A stretch of DNA of 64,000 bases from Strigomonas culicis (lineage: Eukaryota; Euglenozoa; Kinetoplastea; Trypanosomatida; Trypanosomatidae), in contig AUXH01000025.1 of the NCBI GenBank assembly GCA_000482145.1, positions 1 to 64,000 on the forward strand, in the 5' to 3' direction. Below are positions 26,931 to 37,236 of this stretch, piece by piece (position 1 is the stretch's first letter; the number at the start of each line of letters is the position of its first letter). Under the pieces are notes generated by a model, which was not told the DNA's origin, did no database searches, and saw only the letters and a list, made by a program, of their open reading frames with translations. A program made the translations under genes and the position numbers.

Positions 26931-29693
26931 CTACACACCCTTGCGCCTGTCCGACTCGCGCGACGTCCGCGAGCCAAGATAGCTTACGACGTCCTGGAAC
27001 GTCAGTATCTCGTGCTGCAGCAAGTGGTCCGCGAGGCGCTTCATGTCCTCCTTGTGGCTGGTCAGCAGCGCCAGCGTCTCGGCGTACACCTCGTCCACGA
27101 GCGCCTTCACCTCTGCGTCGAAGTGGTTTGACTTGCGCTCGCCGAAGGGCTTCACGAGCCGCGTGCTGCGCGTGCCGGGCGCCGGGTACACCGCCCCGCC
27201 GTTGGCGCCGAAGGACGACACGTACTGGTACGCCATCGCGCCGACCTTGCGCAGGTCATCGGAGGCGCCGGTGGAGAGGTGCTGGAAGAAGATCTGCTCC
27301 GCGACGCGGCCGCCGAGCGACACCTTCATCGCGTCGCGCAGCTCGCGCGCGGTGCGGGTGTGGTTCTCGTTCGGCAGGTACTGCGCGTAGCCCAGCGCGG
27401 ACCCGCCGCGCGGCACGATGGACACCTTCATGAGCGGGTCCGCGCGGTTGAGGAACCAGCCGGCGACGGCGTGCCCCGCCTCGTGGTGCGCGACCACGTG
27501 CTTCTCGAAGTCCGACAGCACGCGGCTCCGCTGCTCGATGCCGGCGAGCACGCGGTCGATCGACCGCTCGAGGTGGTGGATCGTCACGAAGCCGGCATCC
27601 TCGCGCGCGGCGAGGATGGCGGCCTCGTTACACACATTCGCGATGTCTGCGCCGACGAAGCCGGGGCACAGGTCGCTCATGCGCCGCGCGTACTGCTCGA
27701 TCAGCACGCGCTCCGCGTCCGTCTTCGCCATCAGCAGTGACTGCAGGTCGAGCGCGACCGCCTCGCGGTCGGCGTGGAGCTGGTCCGCGTCCCTCTGTTT
27801 CTGGGCTTCTAGGTCGGAGAGGACGAGGCCCATCTCCTCCGTGTTGGCCTTCGGCTGCGCGACTGGCGCCTCAACCTTTTCCTCTTCCTGCTCCTCCCCC
27901 TCCTCTTCTCGCTGTGCCTTCTGCAGCCGTGTGCGCATGCCCTTCTTGCGGGGCTTCGAGTCCGCCTTCGGCTTGTCCACCTCCGGGTCCGCCATCAGCT
28001 TGAGCTTGCACAGGTGCACCTTGAAGATGTCCATGCGCTCCGTCAGCACGGGCGCGTCCACGTGGATGATGCGGTCGAAGCGGCCGGGGCGTACGAGCGC
28101 GGGGTCCAGCTGGGCCTGGTCCACGTTGCTGCTGGCGATGACCAGCACTTCGCCGCGCTTGCCGGTGCTGAAGCCGTCCAGCTGCGTCAGCAGCTCGTTC
28201 AGCGTGCGCTCCTGCTCCTGGCTCTCGCCGTCGCCCTTGCCGCCGCGCTTGAGCCCGATCGCGTCGATCTCGTCAATGTAGATGATGCAGCGCTGCTTGT
28301 GGGCCGTCTGGAAAAGCTGCCGCACGCGCAGCGCGCCCATGCCGACGTAGAGCTCCACGAAATCGGCGCCACAGACGGGGATGAAGGCCACCTGGCTCTC
28401 CCCGGAGACCGCCTTCGCGAGCAGCGTCTTGCCGGTGCCGGGCGGCCCGAGCAGCAGCGCCCCGGTGGGGATCTTCGCGCCGAGCGCGGTGTAGCGCTGC
28501 GGGTTGCGCAGGAAGTCGACGATCTCCGTGATCTCCTTCTTGGGCTCCTTCATCCCGGCGATGTCGCGGAAGCGCGTGGAGGCGCTCTGCTCCACCTTGA
28601 AGACCATCTCGCTCGCCTTGGTGGCGCCCTTGCCCTTCGTCGCGTCGACAGCCGCGCTCGTCGTCTTGAAGATGAAGCGCGAGAGGATGCTGACGAAGAC
28701 GGGGAAGAAGATGAAGGGCGCGACCCACGCCACGTAGCCGATCACGACGAGCGCGCTCTCCGCGAGCGGCGTCCCCTTCAGATTCACGGTGAGGTCCTCC
28801 GGCTGCAGCGGCTTCGCGTGGGCGGGGGTGGGCACGGGGGGCGGCGCCTCCGGCTCCGGCGCCGGCTGGCCCGGCTTCCTCTTTTTCTCTCGCTCGACCT
28901 GCTGCTGCTCCAAGGCGGCGCGCTCGCGCTGCAGGCGCTGCTCCTCCTTCTCCCACGCCCTGCGGTGGGCGGCCTGCGCGTCGCGGTAGAGGTCCGCGAC
29001 GGCGTCCATGTGCTTCTGCGTGTCGTGGTCGTGGAGCAGCCCCACGTAGAGCTTCACGTCCGCCGGCGTCGTCGCCTTGCAGCCGTCCTTCGCCGCGTCG
29101 GCCGGCGCGGCCGCCGGCGCGGCCGCGCCGTCGGGGGCCCGCAGGTAGATCTGCGCGTAGTGCTCGTAGAGGTTCACCGAGATGATGTCCGGCGCGCGGG
29201 CCTGCACGGTGGCCCAGCCGACGTGGCGGCCGACCGGCCTCTGCAGCCGGTACAGCACGACCGTGATGAGGAACACGACAACGACGAAGAGGCAGGTGCG
29301 CGGCACGAGCCACCGCTCGGGTCCCTCGTCGTCGTCGTCCGCGTCGTCGTTCGCCTCGACGTCGCTGCCGCTGTTGCGGCCGCCGCTGCCGCCGCCGGGG
29401 CCGCTGCTCAGGTGCACGTGGTCTGTCCTCGGGCGGTGCAGCCAGCCCCACGCCGTCCATGGCGTGCGCTGCAGCTCGGCTAGGTACGAAAGGGAGCTGG
29501 CGGCGGTGACGGGAGCGGCGTACGCGACCGGGGCCGCGGCTGCGGGCAGGTAGGCGAAGGCACGCACCGCCACCACCACGTGGTGGTGGGGCGGGCAGCG
29601 GCCGTGCGCCGCAGCGAGCGAACCGCGCAGGCAGCGCGCGACGCCCGCGGTCACGGCGATGGGCGGTGTCAGGGAGAAGCGAGCGAGCGCCAT
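26931..29693 (-). CDS. Mitochondrial m-AAA (FtsH) zinc metalloprotease
   Basis: A 920-residue protein starting MALARFSLTPPIAVTAGVAR, an Arg/Ala-rich mitochondrial presequence. Two hydrophobic spans (near residues 130-150 and 310-335) flank an intermembrane domain, as in m-AAA enzymes. The AAA module has Walker A GPPGTGKT (near 416), pore loop LYVGMGA (Tyr in place of the usual Phe) and Walker B CIIYIDEIDAIG. The protease domain has the zinc site HHEAGHAVAGW (near 737) and the third-ligand region TGASDDL. It would extract and degrade inner-membrane proteins. Odd: about 75 charged residues (KPRKKG to EEQEEEK and beyond, near 565-640) are inserted in the C-terminal part of the AAA module, making the protein longer than typical. 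Confidence 0.95.
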   Translation of the reverse strand: MALARFSLTPPIAVTAGVARCLRGSLAAAHGRCPPHHHVVVAVRAFAYLPAAAAPVAYAAPVTAASSLSYLAELQRTPWTAWGWLHRPRTDHVHLSSGPGGGSGGRNSGSDVEANDDADDDDEGPERWLVPRTCLFVVVVFLITVVLYRLQRPVGRHVGWATVQARAPDIISVNLYEHYAQIYLRAPDGAAAPAAAPADAAKDGCKATTPADVKLYVGLLHDHDTQKHMDAVADLYRDAQAAHRRAWEKEEQRLQRERAALEQQQVEREKKRKPGQPAPEPEAPPPVPTPAHAKPLQPEDLTVNLKGTPLAESALVVIGYVAWVAPFIFFPVFVSILSRFIFKTTSAAVDATKGKGATKASEMVFKVEQSASTRFRDIAGMKEPKKEITEIVDFLRNPQRYTALGAKIPTGALLLGPPGTGKTLLAKAVSGESQVAFIPVCGADFVELYVGMGALRVRQLFQTAHKQRCIIYIDEIDAIGLKRGGKGDGESQEQERTLNELLTQLDGFSTGKRGEVLVIASSNVDQAQLDPALVRPGRFDRIIHVDAPVLTERMDIFKVHLCKLKLMADPEVDKPKADSKPRKKGMRTRLQKAQREEEGEEQEEEKVEAPVAQPKANTEEMGLVLSDLEAQKQRDADQLHADREAVALDLQSLLMAKTDAERVLIEQYARRMSDLCPGFVGADIANVCNEAAILAAREDAGFVTIHHLERSIDRVLAGIEQRSRVLSDFEKHVVAHHEAGHAVAGWFLNRADPLMKVSIVPRGGSALGYAQYLPNENHTRTARELRDAMKVSLGGRVAEQIFFQHLSTGASDDLRKVGAMAYQYVSSFGANGGAVYPAPGTRSTRLVKPFGERKSNHFDAEVKALVDEVYAETLALLTSHKEDMKRLADHLLQHEILTFQDVVSYLGSRTSRESDRRKGV

Positions 29694-30868
29694 GGTGCTA
29701 CACGAATGTGCCTGTCAGCGTCGCTGCAGCGGATCGCAAGGCAAAACAATATATAAAAAAGGTTTCTGTGAAGTAAGAAAAACAGAAAAGTGAGTAGAGG
29801 GAGAGGCTTACATATGTGCACAAAAAACAGGAGGAAAAACCATAGTAAAACTAGCGCCATACGAGGAGATCGTGCATCCAGTGGTTCCTTTTTTGTTGTT
29901 GTTGCTTATCTATTCACGTATGTCGTCCGTGTTGTTTTAAGCTTTGAAATTCAACTCCTTTGGTTTTGGATTAAATACGAAAGAGTAAAAGGGTAAAAAA
30001 ATGTTTTCTTGTATCCCTTTTACTAGAGGAAATAATTATGCAATAAGTTAGAAAAAAAAAGGGCACTTCATGATAACAATAATAAATAACTATATATATA
30101 TACAAGTATCTTTTATATCAACGATATAGATTTTTTGTAAAGATGTGAACATTTGATTGAAAGCTCTAAAAAAAACTACAAAAAGACATCAGTAAACAGA
30201 CACCTAATGTGGAGAAAGTACTAATCATACAGTACGATGAACGTTATAAGTCAGCACTTAGGAGTTTGTTGAAAAAAAAAACAATAATATACGCACACAC
30301 AAAAAACTATACATACGAAAAAAAAATGGTCTTGTATCCTGCTATTATGCTCTAATGCGGTGTAAATACGATTGAATATTAAGCAGTGAGAGTGAAAGAC
30401 CTTTTTATGCAATTGGTATTCGGAGGAATCATAAGTTCCTCTTTTTAAGATATAAATAATTTAGGTTTGTGTTCTTTGATATTTCGTTTTGTGTTCAAGT
30501 GTATAAACAAGATGAACTCATGTCTGCAATAGTAAGAATAAAAAACACATGAAGAGAGATGTATATAAATATTTATGCTCAAATCGAAATAAGAAAAAAT
30601 AAACATCTACGTGGATACACTCCTCCAAGATATAATGACTATATATATGCAATCGAATACAATGAAAATGTGCAGGTGCAAACAAGTATATAAAATATTG
30701 AAAAGTAAATAAAAAAGAGAACTGCAACGAGAACACACCTAGCAAAACAAACACAGACAAATAACAGTAATGCAAGAAAAGGAACAAAAGGAAAAATAGT
30801 CTAACACCATCACTACGTACATCACAGAGAAGACAGTCCGTGAGGGAAAAAAAAAGCAAGCGCTTCCT
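29694..30868. other. Long intergenic spacer
   Basis: 1.2 kb of very AT-rich sequence with A-runs and short TA stretches. The ORFs inside are low-complexity and AT-driven. I see no gene, RNA gene or clear repeat. Confidence 0.55.
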
Positions 30869-32392
30869 TTACTCCACGCAGGCCGACATGCTCTGCAGCA
30901 CGACGCTGTACATCTCGTAGTTGAGCTCCGCAAAGGTGAACCACGCTTCCTCACACAGCGCCGCGGCGAGCGCCTTGCGGAGCTTCTGCGACTTGCTGCC
31001 GCGCAGCTCCGCCTCCAGCGCCTCGATGGTGCTCTTCTTCGCGACGCGCGCGGCGGGGGCGATGCTCGTCTGCAGCGGCGGCGGCGTGCTCGCGCCGCTC
31101 TCGTTGAAGCCGACCCCGGAGCCGTTGAACGTGTCCCCGTTGGCCGTCAGCGCGAGGCTGCCCGCCCGCTCCAGCGCGTCACCGTCCTTCGGCCGCTTCC
31201 CGGCGTTGTAGCGGAAGCTGCGCGTGAGCGTCTTCGCGACGCGGTCGTCGAGCGACGCGACGAACCAGTTCTGGCGCGCCTCGCCGGCGCCGCACTCGAA
31301 CTGCGCGAGGGCGTCGACGGCCGCGTCGTGCACCGCCGCGCTCACAAAGGCTTCCTCGCTATCCGGCGCGCCGCGCGGGGCGGCGGGGTGGCGCGCCCCG
31401 GCGAACGCCTGCGCGCACGCCGAAAGCGACAGCCGCTGCAGCGCGTCCGCGACGGCGGCGAAGAGGGCGAGCGCGCTCTGCGTCGCGCGGAGATGCTGCT
31501 CCACCGCCTCGCGCATCTGCGGCACGCGGGCTAGCAGCTCTGCCTCGGCCTTGGGCGGCTTCGCGAGGAACGGCACCGCGGCGAGGAAGGACAGGATCGT
31601 GCTCTGGCGGGTGGACGTGACGTCCGTGTTCAGCGGCGGGTCCTCCTCCGCCTCATGGAGGCCGTTCGGCGGCGGTGTGTCGGCGCCGGCCGGCTCGATG
31701 GCGGCCCCGCGCGGGGGGCTGGCCGCGTCCTGCTCGGCCTGCGCCGCAACGTGCCACAGCACGGCGACGTCGCCCACGATGGCGGCGACGAAGCAGAGGA
31801 AGGCCTGGTGGCACGGGCCGAACTTGGCGCGGCACTGCGCCTGCAGCTGGCTCAGCAGGCCCACGTAAGCGTCCAGCGCCGCCTCGCGGTCCGCGCGCGG
31901 CCCGGCGTACCGCGTCACGGCGGCGGTGTGCTCGGCCGCCTTGGCGAGCTCCGCGCTGACGCGCTGGAGCACGAAGAGCCGGTCCGTCACCTTGCCCTGG
32001 ATCGCGCGCACGTACTGATCGCTGTGCGCCGGCGACGTGAGGGCCGCGGACTCCCTCAACGCCGCGCGCAGCCCGTGCGGCAGCGCGCGGCGCGGCGCCG
32101 GGCGCCACTGCCCCACGCGCTGCCACGTGGCCGCGTCGTAGGTCTCGCTGCTGTACGTGTGGAGCTGCACGATCCACTGGTGGTAGCGCTGGAGGAGCGC
32201 GTCGTTTGCGTACTTCACATCGCGGATGCTCCGTAGCAGCCGCGTAAAAAGATCGGGGAGGGACATAAGAAGGGGAATCAGCGGAGAGAGACCAGAGTCG
32301 GGGCCGTGGGCGGCCGCGGACGGGACGCTGCCCTTTGCCTCATAGAGAACCGTCGCGTCGGAAAGATCGAAACCGGTGCCCTTCTCTGCCAT
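30869..32392 (-). CDS. Helical protein of unknown function
   Basis: A 507-residue protein starting MAEKGTGFDLSDATVLYEAK. The codon at 32398 is TTG, so the ATG at 32392 is used. It is Ala/Leu/Arg-rich with long amphipathic helices (SIRDVKYANDALLQRYHQW, KVTDRLFVLQRVSAELAKAA, LLSQLQAQCRAKFGPCHQAF), broken by a Pro/Ala-rich loop near 225-250 and another near 405-445. It ends with a helix, WFTFAELNYEMYSVVLQSMS. The series of long helices ending in FGPCHQAFLCF vaguely recalls BAR-type membrane-curvature domains, but this is only a guess from pattern. It stands next to another large helical protein. Family not recognised. Confidence 0.8.
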   Translation of the reverse strand: MAEKGTGFDLSDATVLYEAKGSVPSAAAHGPDSGLSPLIPLLMSLPDLFTRLLRSIRDVKYANDALLQRYHQWIVQLHTYSSETYDAATWQRVGQWRPAPRRALPHGLRAALRESAALTSPAHSDQYVRAIQGKVTDRLFVLQRVSAELAKAAEHTAAVTRYAGPRADREAALDAYVGLLSQLQAQCRAKFGPCHQAFLCFVAAIVGDVAVLWHVAAQAEQDAASPPRGAAIEPAGADTPPPNGLHEAEEDPPLNTDVTSTRQSTILSFLAAVPFLAKPPKAEAELLARVPQMREAVEQHLRATQSALALFAAVADALQRLSLSACAQAFAGARHPAAPRGAPDSEEAFVSAAVHDAAVDALAQFECGAGEARQNWFVASLDDRVAKTLTRSFRYNAGKRPKDGDALERAGSLALTANGDTFNGSGVGFNESGASTPPPLQTSIAPAARVAKKSTIEALEAELRGSKSQKLRKALAAALCEEAWFTFAELNYEMYSVVLQSMSACVE

Positions 32393-33001
32393 CGTCAAGA
32401 GTCAACAATAAAAACAAGAAAAGGAAAATAAAAACGTTACTCGTATGTGTTTGAACAGCCAACAAAAAATGTCAATAAATCCAGAATTGTAATTGTATTG
32501 TGTATTTTATACTATAAAACGAAAACAGACAAGTGAAAAAGAAGTGCTAAATGTATATGAAAAATAAAATAGAGCTAATAAAAAGAAAGAAAAGAGATAC
32601 AAAAACAAGTATTAGTGTACTCAAAAGGAAAAAAAGAAGTAAATGTAATCTTACCTCAAGTATATAGCAAAAAAAATAAAAGAAGCTAAGCTGAATAATA
32701 GATAATGCTAGACAGAGATGTGTGTGTGTGTGCGTATGTGAGAAAGAGAAAGAAAAGAGAGACCAATAAAAACACATGGATACAGTGAATGAGATTATTT
32801 GCTTTATGTGTACATAACGGGTTGGGATACTTTTTTTGTTATCGAAATGATCAAAAAAAGTGTGTGCTGCAATATTTGCTTCGAGTGTATTCGTATAATA
32901 ATGATAATAATTGCAACCAATGAAAGAGGTAAAAAAAAAAAGCACAGATAGATAGATAGAGGGGGAGAGAGAGAGAGACAGGCAGACATGTAAATATGTG
33001 G
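32393..33001. other. Intergenic spacer
   Basis: AT-rich. It includes a short GT-rich microsatellite near 32720 (tgtgtgtgtgtgcg) and a ga-rich tract near 32960. No gene is seen. Confidence 0.55.
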
Positions 33002-35188
33002 TTACGCAAGAGCTTCTGTGTCTGTGTCGCCCATCCCCGAGACGGAGCTGATGAAGTGATTCAGCGACTGCGCCATGAGCGTCAGAAACTCCGTGTAGTA
33101 AGACAGCATCTCGTCCATGCCACCCTCGAAGTTATGCTCCAGATAGTCGTTCAGCGCGGCCTGCCGCTGGAGCCGCAGCTCCTGCCACCGCTGCTGCTGC
33201 CGCTGCTGCGTCGCACTGAGAGGCCCCTTCTTGAGCCGCTTGGCGTACGCCTCGGCCCGGTCCGTGGCTTCCTGCACCCCGCGGCTGCGCCACTGCAGCA
33301 CCTCCAGCTTCTTGCGGAACCGGAACACGCTCTCGTCCAGCTTGTCGTACGCCTTGATGCTACGGTCGGCGCTCACGCTGGCGACAAAGAAGGTCGTCTG
33401 CGCCCAGTCCGCCTCGACCCGCGGCGGCAGCTTGTAGCAGAGCTTGCGCGCGAGGCGGCGGAACTGCTGGAGGGCGAGGAGGTGCTTCGCGAAGATGGCG
33501 AAGAAGGTGCTGCGGCAGGCGTGGAAGAAGAAGTGGCGGAAGAAGAGTGTGCGGGTCTGCACGCCGGACGGCACGAGGTGCGTCTCGTAGCGGGCGCCGG
33601 TCGCCGCCGGCTTCGCGGCCGCGTCCGGCGCACTGCGGGTGGTGGCCTCGCGGACGCTGGCGGGGACGGTCGTTGGCGCTGTGGAGCACTGGGGGCTGTG
33701 CACCGGCTCGGGGGCCTCTCGCCGCGTGTGTCGCACCTGCAGCACGTGCCGGAGGCGCCGCTCCGGCACGGCGCCGGCGCCGGCGGAGAAGAAGCGGTTG
33801 ACGGACTCCCCCTTGACGCGCGCGTCGACCGCGGCGAGGTCGGCCGTGCTCATGACGCTGTCCTCACCGGCCGCGTCCTGCGCGGCGGGGGTGCCGCCGC
33901 TCGACGCACGCGGCTGCAGGCGGGCCACCTTCGTCTCCGGGGCATCCGCCTCCGCGCCGCCCTCTTCGTATTCTCGCCGCAGTGTCGATACCATCTGGAA
34001 GGAGATGGGGCGCTCCAGCGCATCGAGCTCGTCCGCCGCCTCGGCCGGCGGCTCCTGCGGCGACGGCGGGCCCTCCCTCGCCTCCGGGAGCGGGGCGGGC
34101 GGTGCATCAGCGCTGTCGCGGAGGTGCACCTCCGCGACGTGGAGCGCGTCTGCCAGCAGGCGGCAGTTGCGCAGCAGCCGCTCCTTGAAGCGGAAGTACA
34201 TGTCCTCGCAGCGCGGCGCGAGCAGCCGGTGGGCCGCCGCCAGCGTGCCCTCCTGCGTCGCGGTCAGCGTCTGCAGCTCCTGCTGGCAGCGCGCGAGCGT
34301 GCGGGCCGTCGCCGCGTGCCGCGCGTACGTCAGCACGCGCGCCACGGCGGACCGCTCCTTGTCCTTCAGCAGCTGGGCCTCGCACTTGCTCGCCCGCGCC
34401 TGCAGGCGGTGGATGGACCTGTTGAGCTGGAGTATCGCCTTGCACTTGTCGTCCAGCGCATGGACGGTGCCGCTGTCTAAATAGAAGAGGCGCTCGGCCG
34501 TGACAGATGATGCCCAGTCGGCAGCGCCCAGCTCCCCCACCCGCAGCCCGTCCGGCGCCGCGGTGGCGAACTCGCGGTTGAGCGTCTCCACCAGCTCCTG
34601 CAGCCGCACATCCTTGCCGTTGTAGAAGACGTCGTACAGCGTCTCCTGGCGCACGCCCACGGCGTTGGCGCCATGGGCCGCCGCGCCGAGCAGTGGAGCC
34701 TCCTCCTCCTCCTGTGCGACGGGTGTCGGCGCCCGCGCCGCCGTCTTGGGGCTCTTCTTCTTCTTCTCCGCGCCGCTGTCGAGCTCGCCCGGCGGCAGCA
34801 GCGCCGCCGCGAGCGCCATCTCCTCCGCCGTGTACACGAGCGGCATGGGGCCCTCGCTCTCCCGCGACCACAGCGCGTCCTGGCTCAGCAGCAGCGTCTT
34901 GAGCAGCACCAAGTGCGGCCGCAGCGCCAACACGCGGTGCAGCCGCTCGTGCGTCACGCGGAAGCGCACCGCGTCCGCGCGGCGCCGCTCCCGCGGCGAC
35001 GCCGGCTGTGGGTCCTGGTGTGCGGCTGCCGCCGGCGTGGGAGCCGCGGTCGGCGCCCCCTCCGCGGCGGTGAGCATCTCGTAGTTCTGCATCGCGTTGT
35101 CGAGCAGCGCGAGGGTGTAGTAGATGTACAGCGAGGGGCTCGCCAGCGCCTCCCGGGCGCTGGACAGAAAGTCCAGCAGGTAGGACAT
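33002..35188 (-). CDS. Large helical protein of unknown function
   Basis: A 728-residue protein from an ATG at 35188 (MSYLLDFLSSAREALASPSL). It has helical N- and C-terminal parts joined by Ala/Pro/Glu-rich linkers (about 45-75, 140-175 and 375-420). The centre holds a probable coiled coil (KAILQLNRSIHRLQARASKC). The C-terminal third has basic and aromatic helices (FFRHFFFHACRSTFFAIF), then a Gln/Arg-rich coiled coil, and ends with NHFISSVSGMGDTDTEALA. No catalytic motif, signal peptide or clear transmembrane segment is seen. This is the last single-copy gene before the tandem arrays. Family not recognised. Confidence 0.82.
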   Translation of the reverse strand: MSYLLDFLSSAREALASPSLYIYYTLALLDNAMQNYEMLTAAEGAPTAAPTPAAAAHQDPQPASPRERRRADAVRFRVTHERLHRVLALRPHLVLLKTLLLSQDALWSRESEGPMPLVYTAEEMALAAALLPPGELDSGAEKKKKSPKTAARAPTPVAQEEEEAPLLGAAAHGANAVGVRQETLYDVFYNGKDVRLQELVETLNREFATAAPDGLRVGELGAADWASSVTAERLFYLDSGTVHALDDKCKAILQLNRSIHRLQARASKCEAQLLKDKERSAVARVLTYARHAATARTLARCQQELQTLTATQEGTLAAAHRLLAPRCEDMYFRFKERLLRNCRLLADALHVAEVHLRDSADAPPAPLPEAREGPPSPQEPPAEAADELDALERPISFQMVSTLRREYEEGGAEADAPETKVARLQPRASSGGTPAAQDAAGEDSVMSTADLAAVDARVKGESVNRFFSAGAGAVPERRLRHVLQVRHTRREAPEPVHSPQCSTAPTTVPASVREATTRSAPDAAAKPAATGARYETHLVPSGVQTRTLFFRHFFFHACRSTFFAIFAKHLLALQQFRRLARKLCYKLPPRVEADWAQTTFFVASVSADRSIKAYDKLDESVFRFRKKLEVLQWRSRGVQEATDRAEAYAKRLKKGPLSATQQRQQQRWQELRLQRQAALNDYLEHNFEGGMDEMLSYYTEFLTLMAQSLNHFISSVSGMGDTDTEALA

Positions 35189-35640
35189 GGGACGGGCGGC
35201 GTGCCGGTCTATACAGCGTGTGATACAGAAGACTGGTACATGGAAGTATGGAGAGAGAGCAGGTTGAAGAGAGTCGTCACATCAGAAGAGTGAAGGAACA
35301 AAGGAACAAGAACAATACGAAGCTTTCTTCCGCAATTTGGGTGCTTCGTTCATCGTTTGTCAACACAGGAAGATTTTTCTTTTTTTGCTTGATTGGAAGA
35401 GAACATATAGAATGGATACCCAGATATCAACACGAGCACATATAAAAGAACAGAGACAAAAAAACAACAAAAAAACCGCACATAAACCGAAATACTTATA
35501 TAAAAAAGTGATAGCAAAACTCAAGGGGGAAAAAGAAAAAAAAATATTTTAAAAAACAATAGTATGTACTGCAAAACTTTATTTTAAAATGCGATTTGTT
35601 TTCTTTTTTAAGAAACTATTACTCACTCCTCGTCATTGAT
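35189..35640. other. Intergenic spacer
   Basis: AT-rich with many A-runs. It marks the boundary between the single-copy block and the tandem arrays. No gene is seen. Confidence 0.55.
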
Positions 35641-36495
35641 TTATGCGTCTCTTCGCTTGGCGACACTTACGAAGTTTGTTCTAGGTGGTGGTGCCGCTCT
35701 GTCCGACCGTAAAAGGGCGAGGGGCAGGCTCTTACTGCGTTCCTGCGGCTGCCCGGTGGGGTGCGCCAACGGCTGCGACTGTAGGCTGTTCTTTCTCATA
35801 CGCACTGGACACGCGTCCGCACAGTCGCGCACATGTGGAGGGAGATGCCAGACCACATTCCCATCCCATTCCCTCGGCTCCTCCCCCGTCTCGCGTTCCT
35901 CCTCTTCGTTCAATTGTTCCTCCTCCTTCATCCCCACACTTGCCTTCGGGCTAGCAGCACGGCTCGCTGCGGCTCGCGTACTCGCGCCTAACGGAGCCAG
36001 TTGGATCGCAGAGGCTCGCCTGTCCTCCTGCGGCCGTCCCACCCCTCGATCGACCGACGGTACCCTATGCGTGGCCACGTCTGCGCTGCGCCGCCCCACC
36101 GCGGGGACGGAGGGAAGCGACCCGCGGCGGGCGCGCGCCACCTCCGCGTCGCTGCTCTGCGGGCGCTCTGCAGGGTCGGCCGTGGACTGGTGCCGCGTGC
36201 CGCTCGACAGCGGCGGCAGCGCCACCACCCCCGTCCCGCTGAGGCTGCGCGCGCGGCCCTCCGGCTGGCCATCATCCTTGTCGCGCGCGCCGCACCCGGT
36301 CAGGACTGGCAGCTGCACGTGGGGGCTGCAGGAGGCGGAGCCGAGGGCCGTGGCGCCGGTGCTGCCGTCGAGGTTCTCAAGACAATCGCTGCTGAGGACC
36401 TGCTGCCGTTGCCGGGGTGGTGTGGGAAACTCCGCAGAGGAAAAACGAGGAGCGCGCCGCTCCACGCTGGTGTGTGCGGCCTCAACAGTCTCCAT
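35641..36495 (-). CDS. Array family A protein, copy A1
   Basis: A 284-residue protein from an ATG at 36495 (METVEAAHTSVERRAPRFSS). It shares three blocks with copy A2: ERR..RFSS near the start, CLENLDGST (A2: CLDDFDGST), and a C-terminal stretch EEEERETGEEPREWDGNVVWH (A2: KEEERDGDVVWH), followed by basic SLPLALLRSDR (A2: LKLPLTRADR). Between the blocks it is Ser/Arg/Ala-rich and disordered. The central low-complexity part is longer than in A2, which accounts for most of the length difference. There is no signal peptide or membrane span. Its 5' flank is similar to that of A2. Family not recognised. Confidence 0.7.
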   Translation of the reverse strand: METVEAAHTSVERRAPRFSSAEFPTPPRQRQQVLSSDCLENLDGSTGATALGSASCSPHVQLPVLTGCGARDKDDGQPEGRARSLSGTGVVALPPLSSGTRHQSTADPAERPQSSDAEVARARRGSLPSVPAVGRRSADVATHRVPSVDRGVGRPQEDRRASAIQLAPLGASTRAAASRAASPKASVGMKEEEQLNEEEERETGEEPREWDGNVVWHLPPHVRDCADACPVRMRKNSLQSQPLAHPTGQPQERSKSLPLALLRSDRAAPPPRTNFVSVAKRRDA

Positions 36496-37236
36496 GAGAG
36501 AGTCAGCGTGAAACTAAAGGGATACTATAAAAAGGAAAGCAAACACTGTGTGATCAACAGTGTTCAAACCACTGCTCACACAATAAATGAACAATGGAGA
36601 TAACTTGAGAAGAGAGAAGAGAAAGGCATGCAATTTTAAAAATACAATGGACAATATAGCTTCATATTGTGCCACCGACACAGTAGAGCTCTTAAACACG
36701 AGGAAGACTGATAATACCAACAAGAGTCAACATATCATTGGAAGGGGTAAAAAAAGGAAAACGTTTGTCAAGAAAAAAAAGAAGACTCTTGCATATATAT
36801 ATATTTTAGTGCGAAAGAAAAAAAAGTACATCCTTACGACTAGAATAGAATACTCATCATACAGCGACCGAAGCTGTAATGGGACAGAAAAATAAAAGTG
36901 TATAACGTGAATATAAAAATACAAAAGAAAGTAGTTACTGGAGTATGTATTATGTCTAATGGTGGAAAAAAAAACTTTTAGAACGGAAATACATAATGCC
37001 AAGTAATGTATATGTGTATAGTTGAAAAAAGGTACTTTCCCATATGGATAATGAGGGTACTTACAAAAAGAGTTGCGAGTGTAGGGGGAATTGAAACGCG
37101 TATATTATTATGATGATGATAATTATCATTAAATAAAAAAAAATGAAAGCAAATATATAAAACAAAATTAAGAAGGAACGCTGGAACGATTGTATAGTTT
37201 GTTTAAAAAAGAAGGGAACGAGAAGAAAAGAACACC
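36496..37236. other. Array spacer with duplicated flank
   Basis: AT-rich. At 36665-36750 it matches the upstream region of A2 (44805-44880), including gtgccaccga and cagtagagctct. Near the B1 stop lies a 14-bp palindrome (atgataattatcat, about 37113). No gene is seen. Confidence 0.55.

Noticed and set aside
29694..30868. Possible RNA genes or strand-switch region in the long spacer
   Set aside because: No tRNA-like cloverleaf or box elements noticed, and genes on both sides have the same direction.
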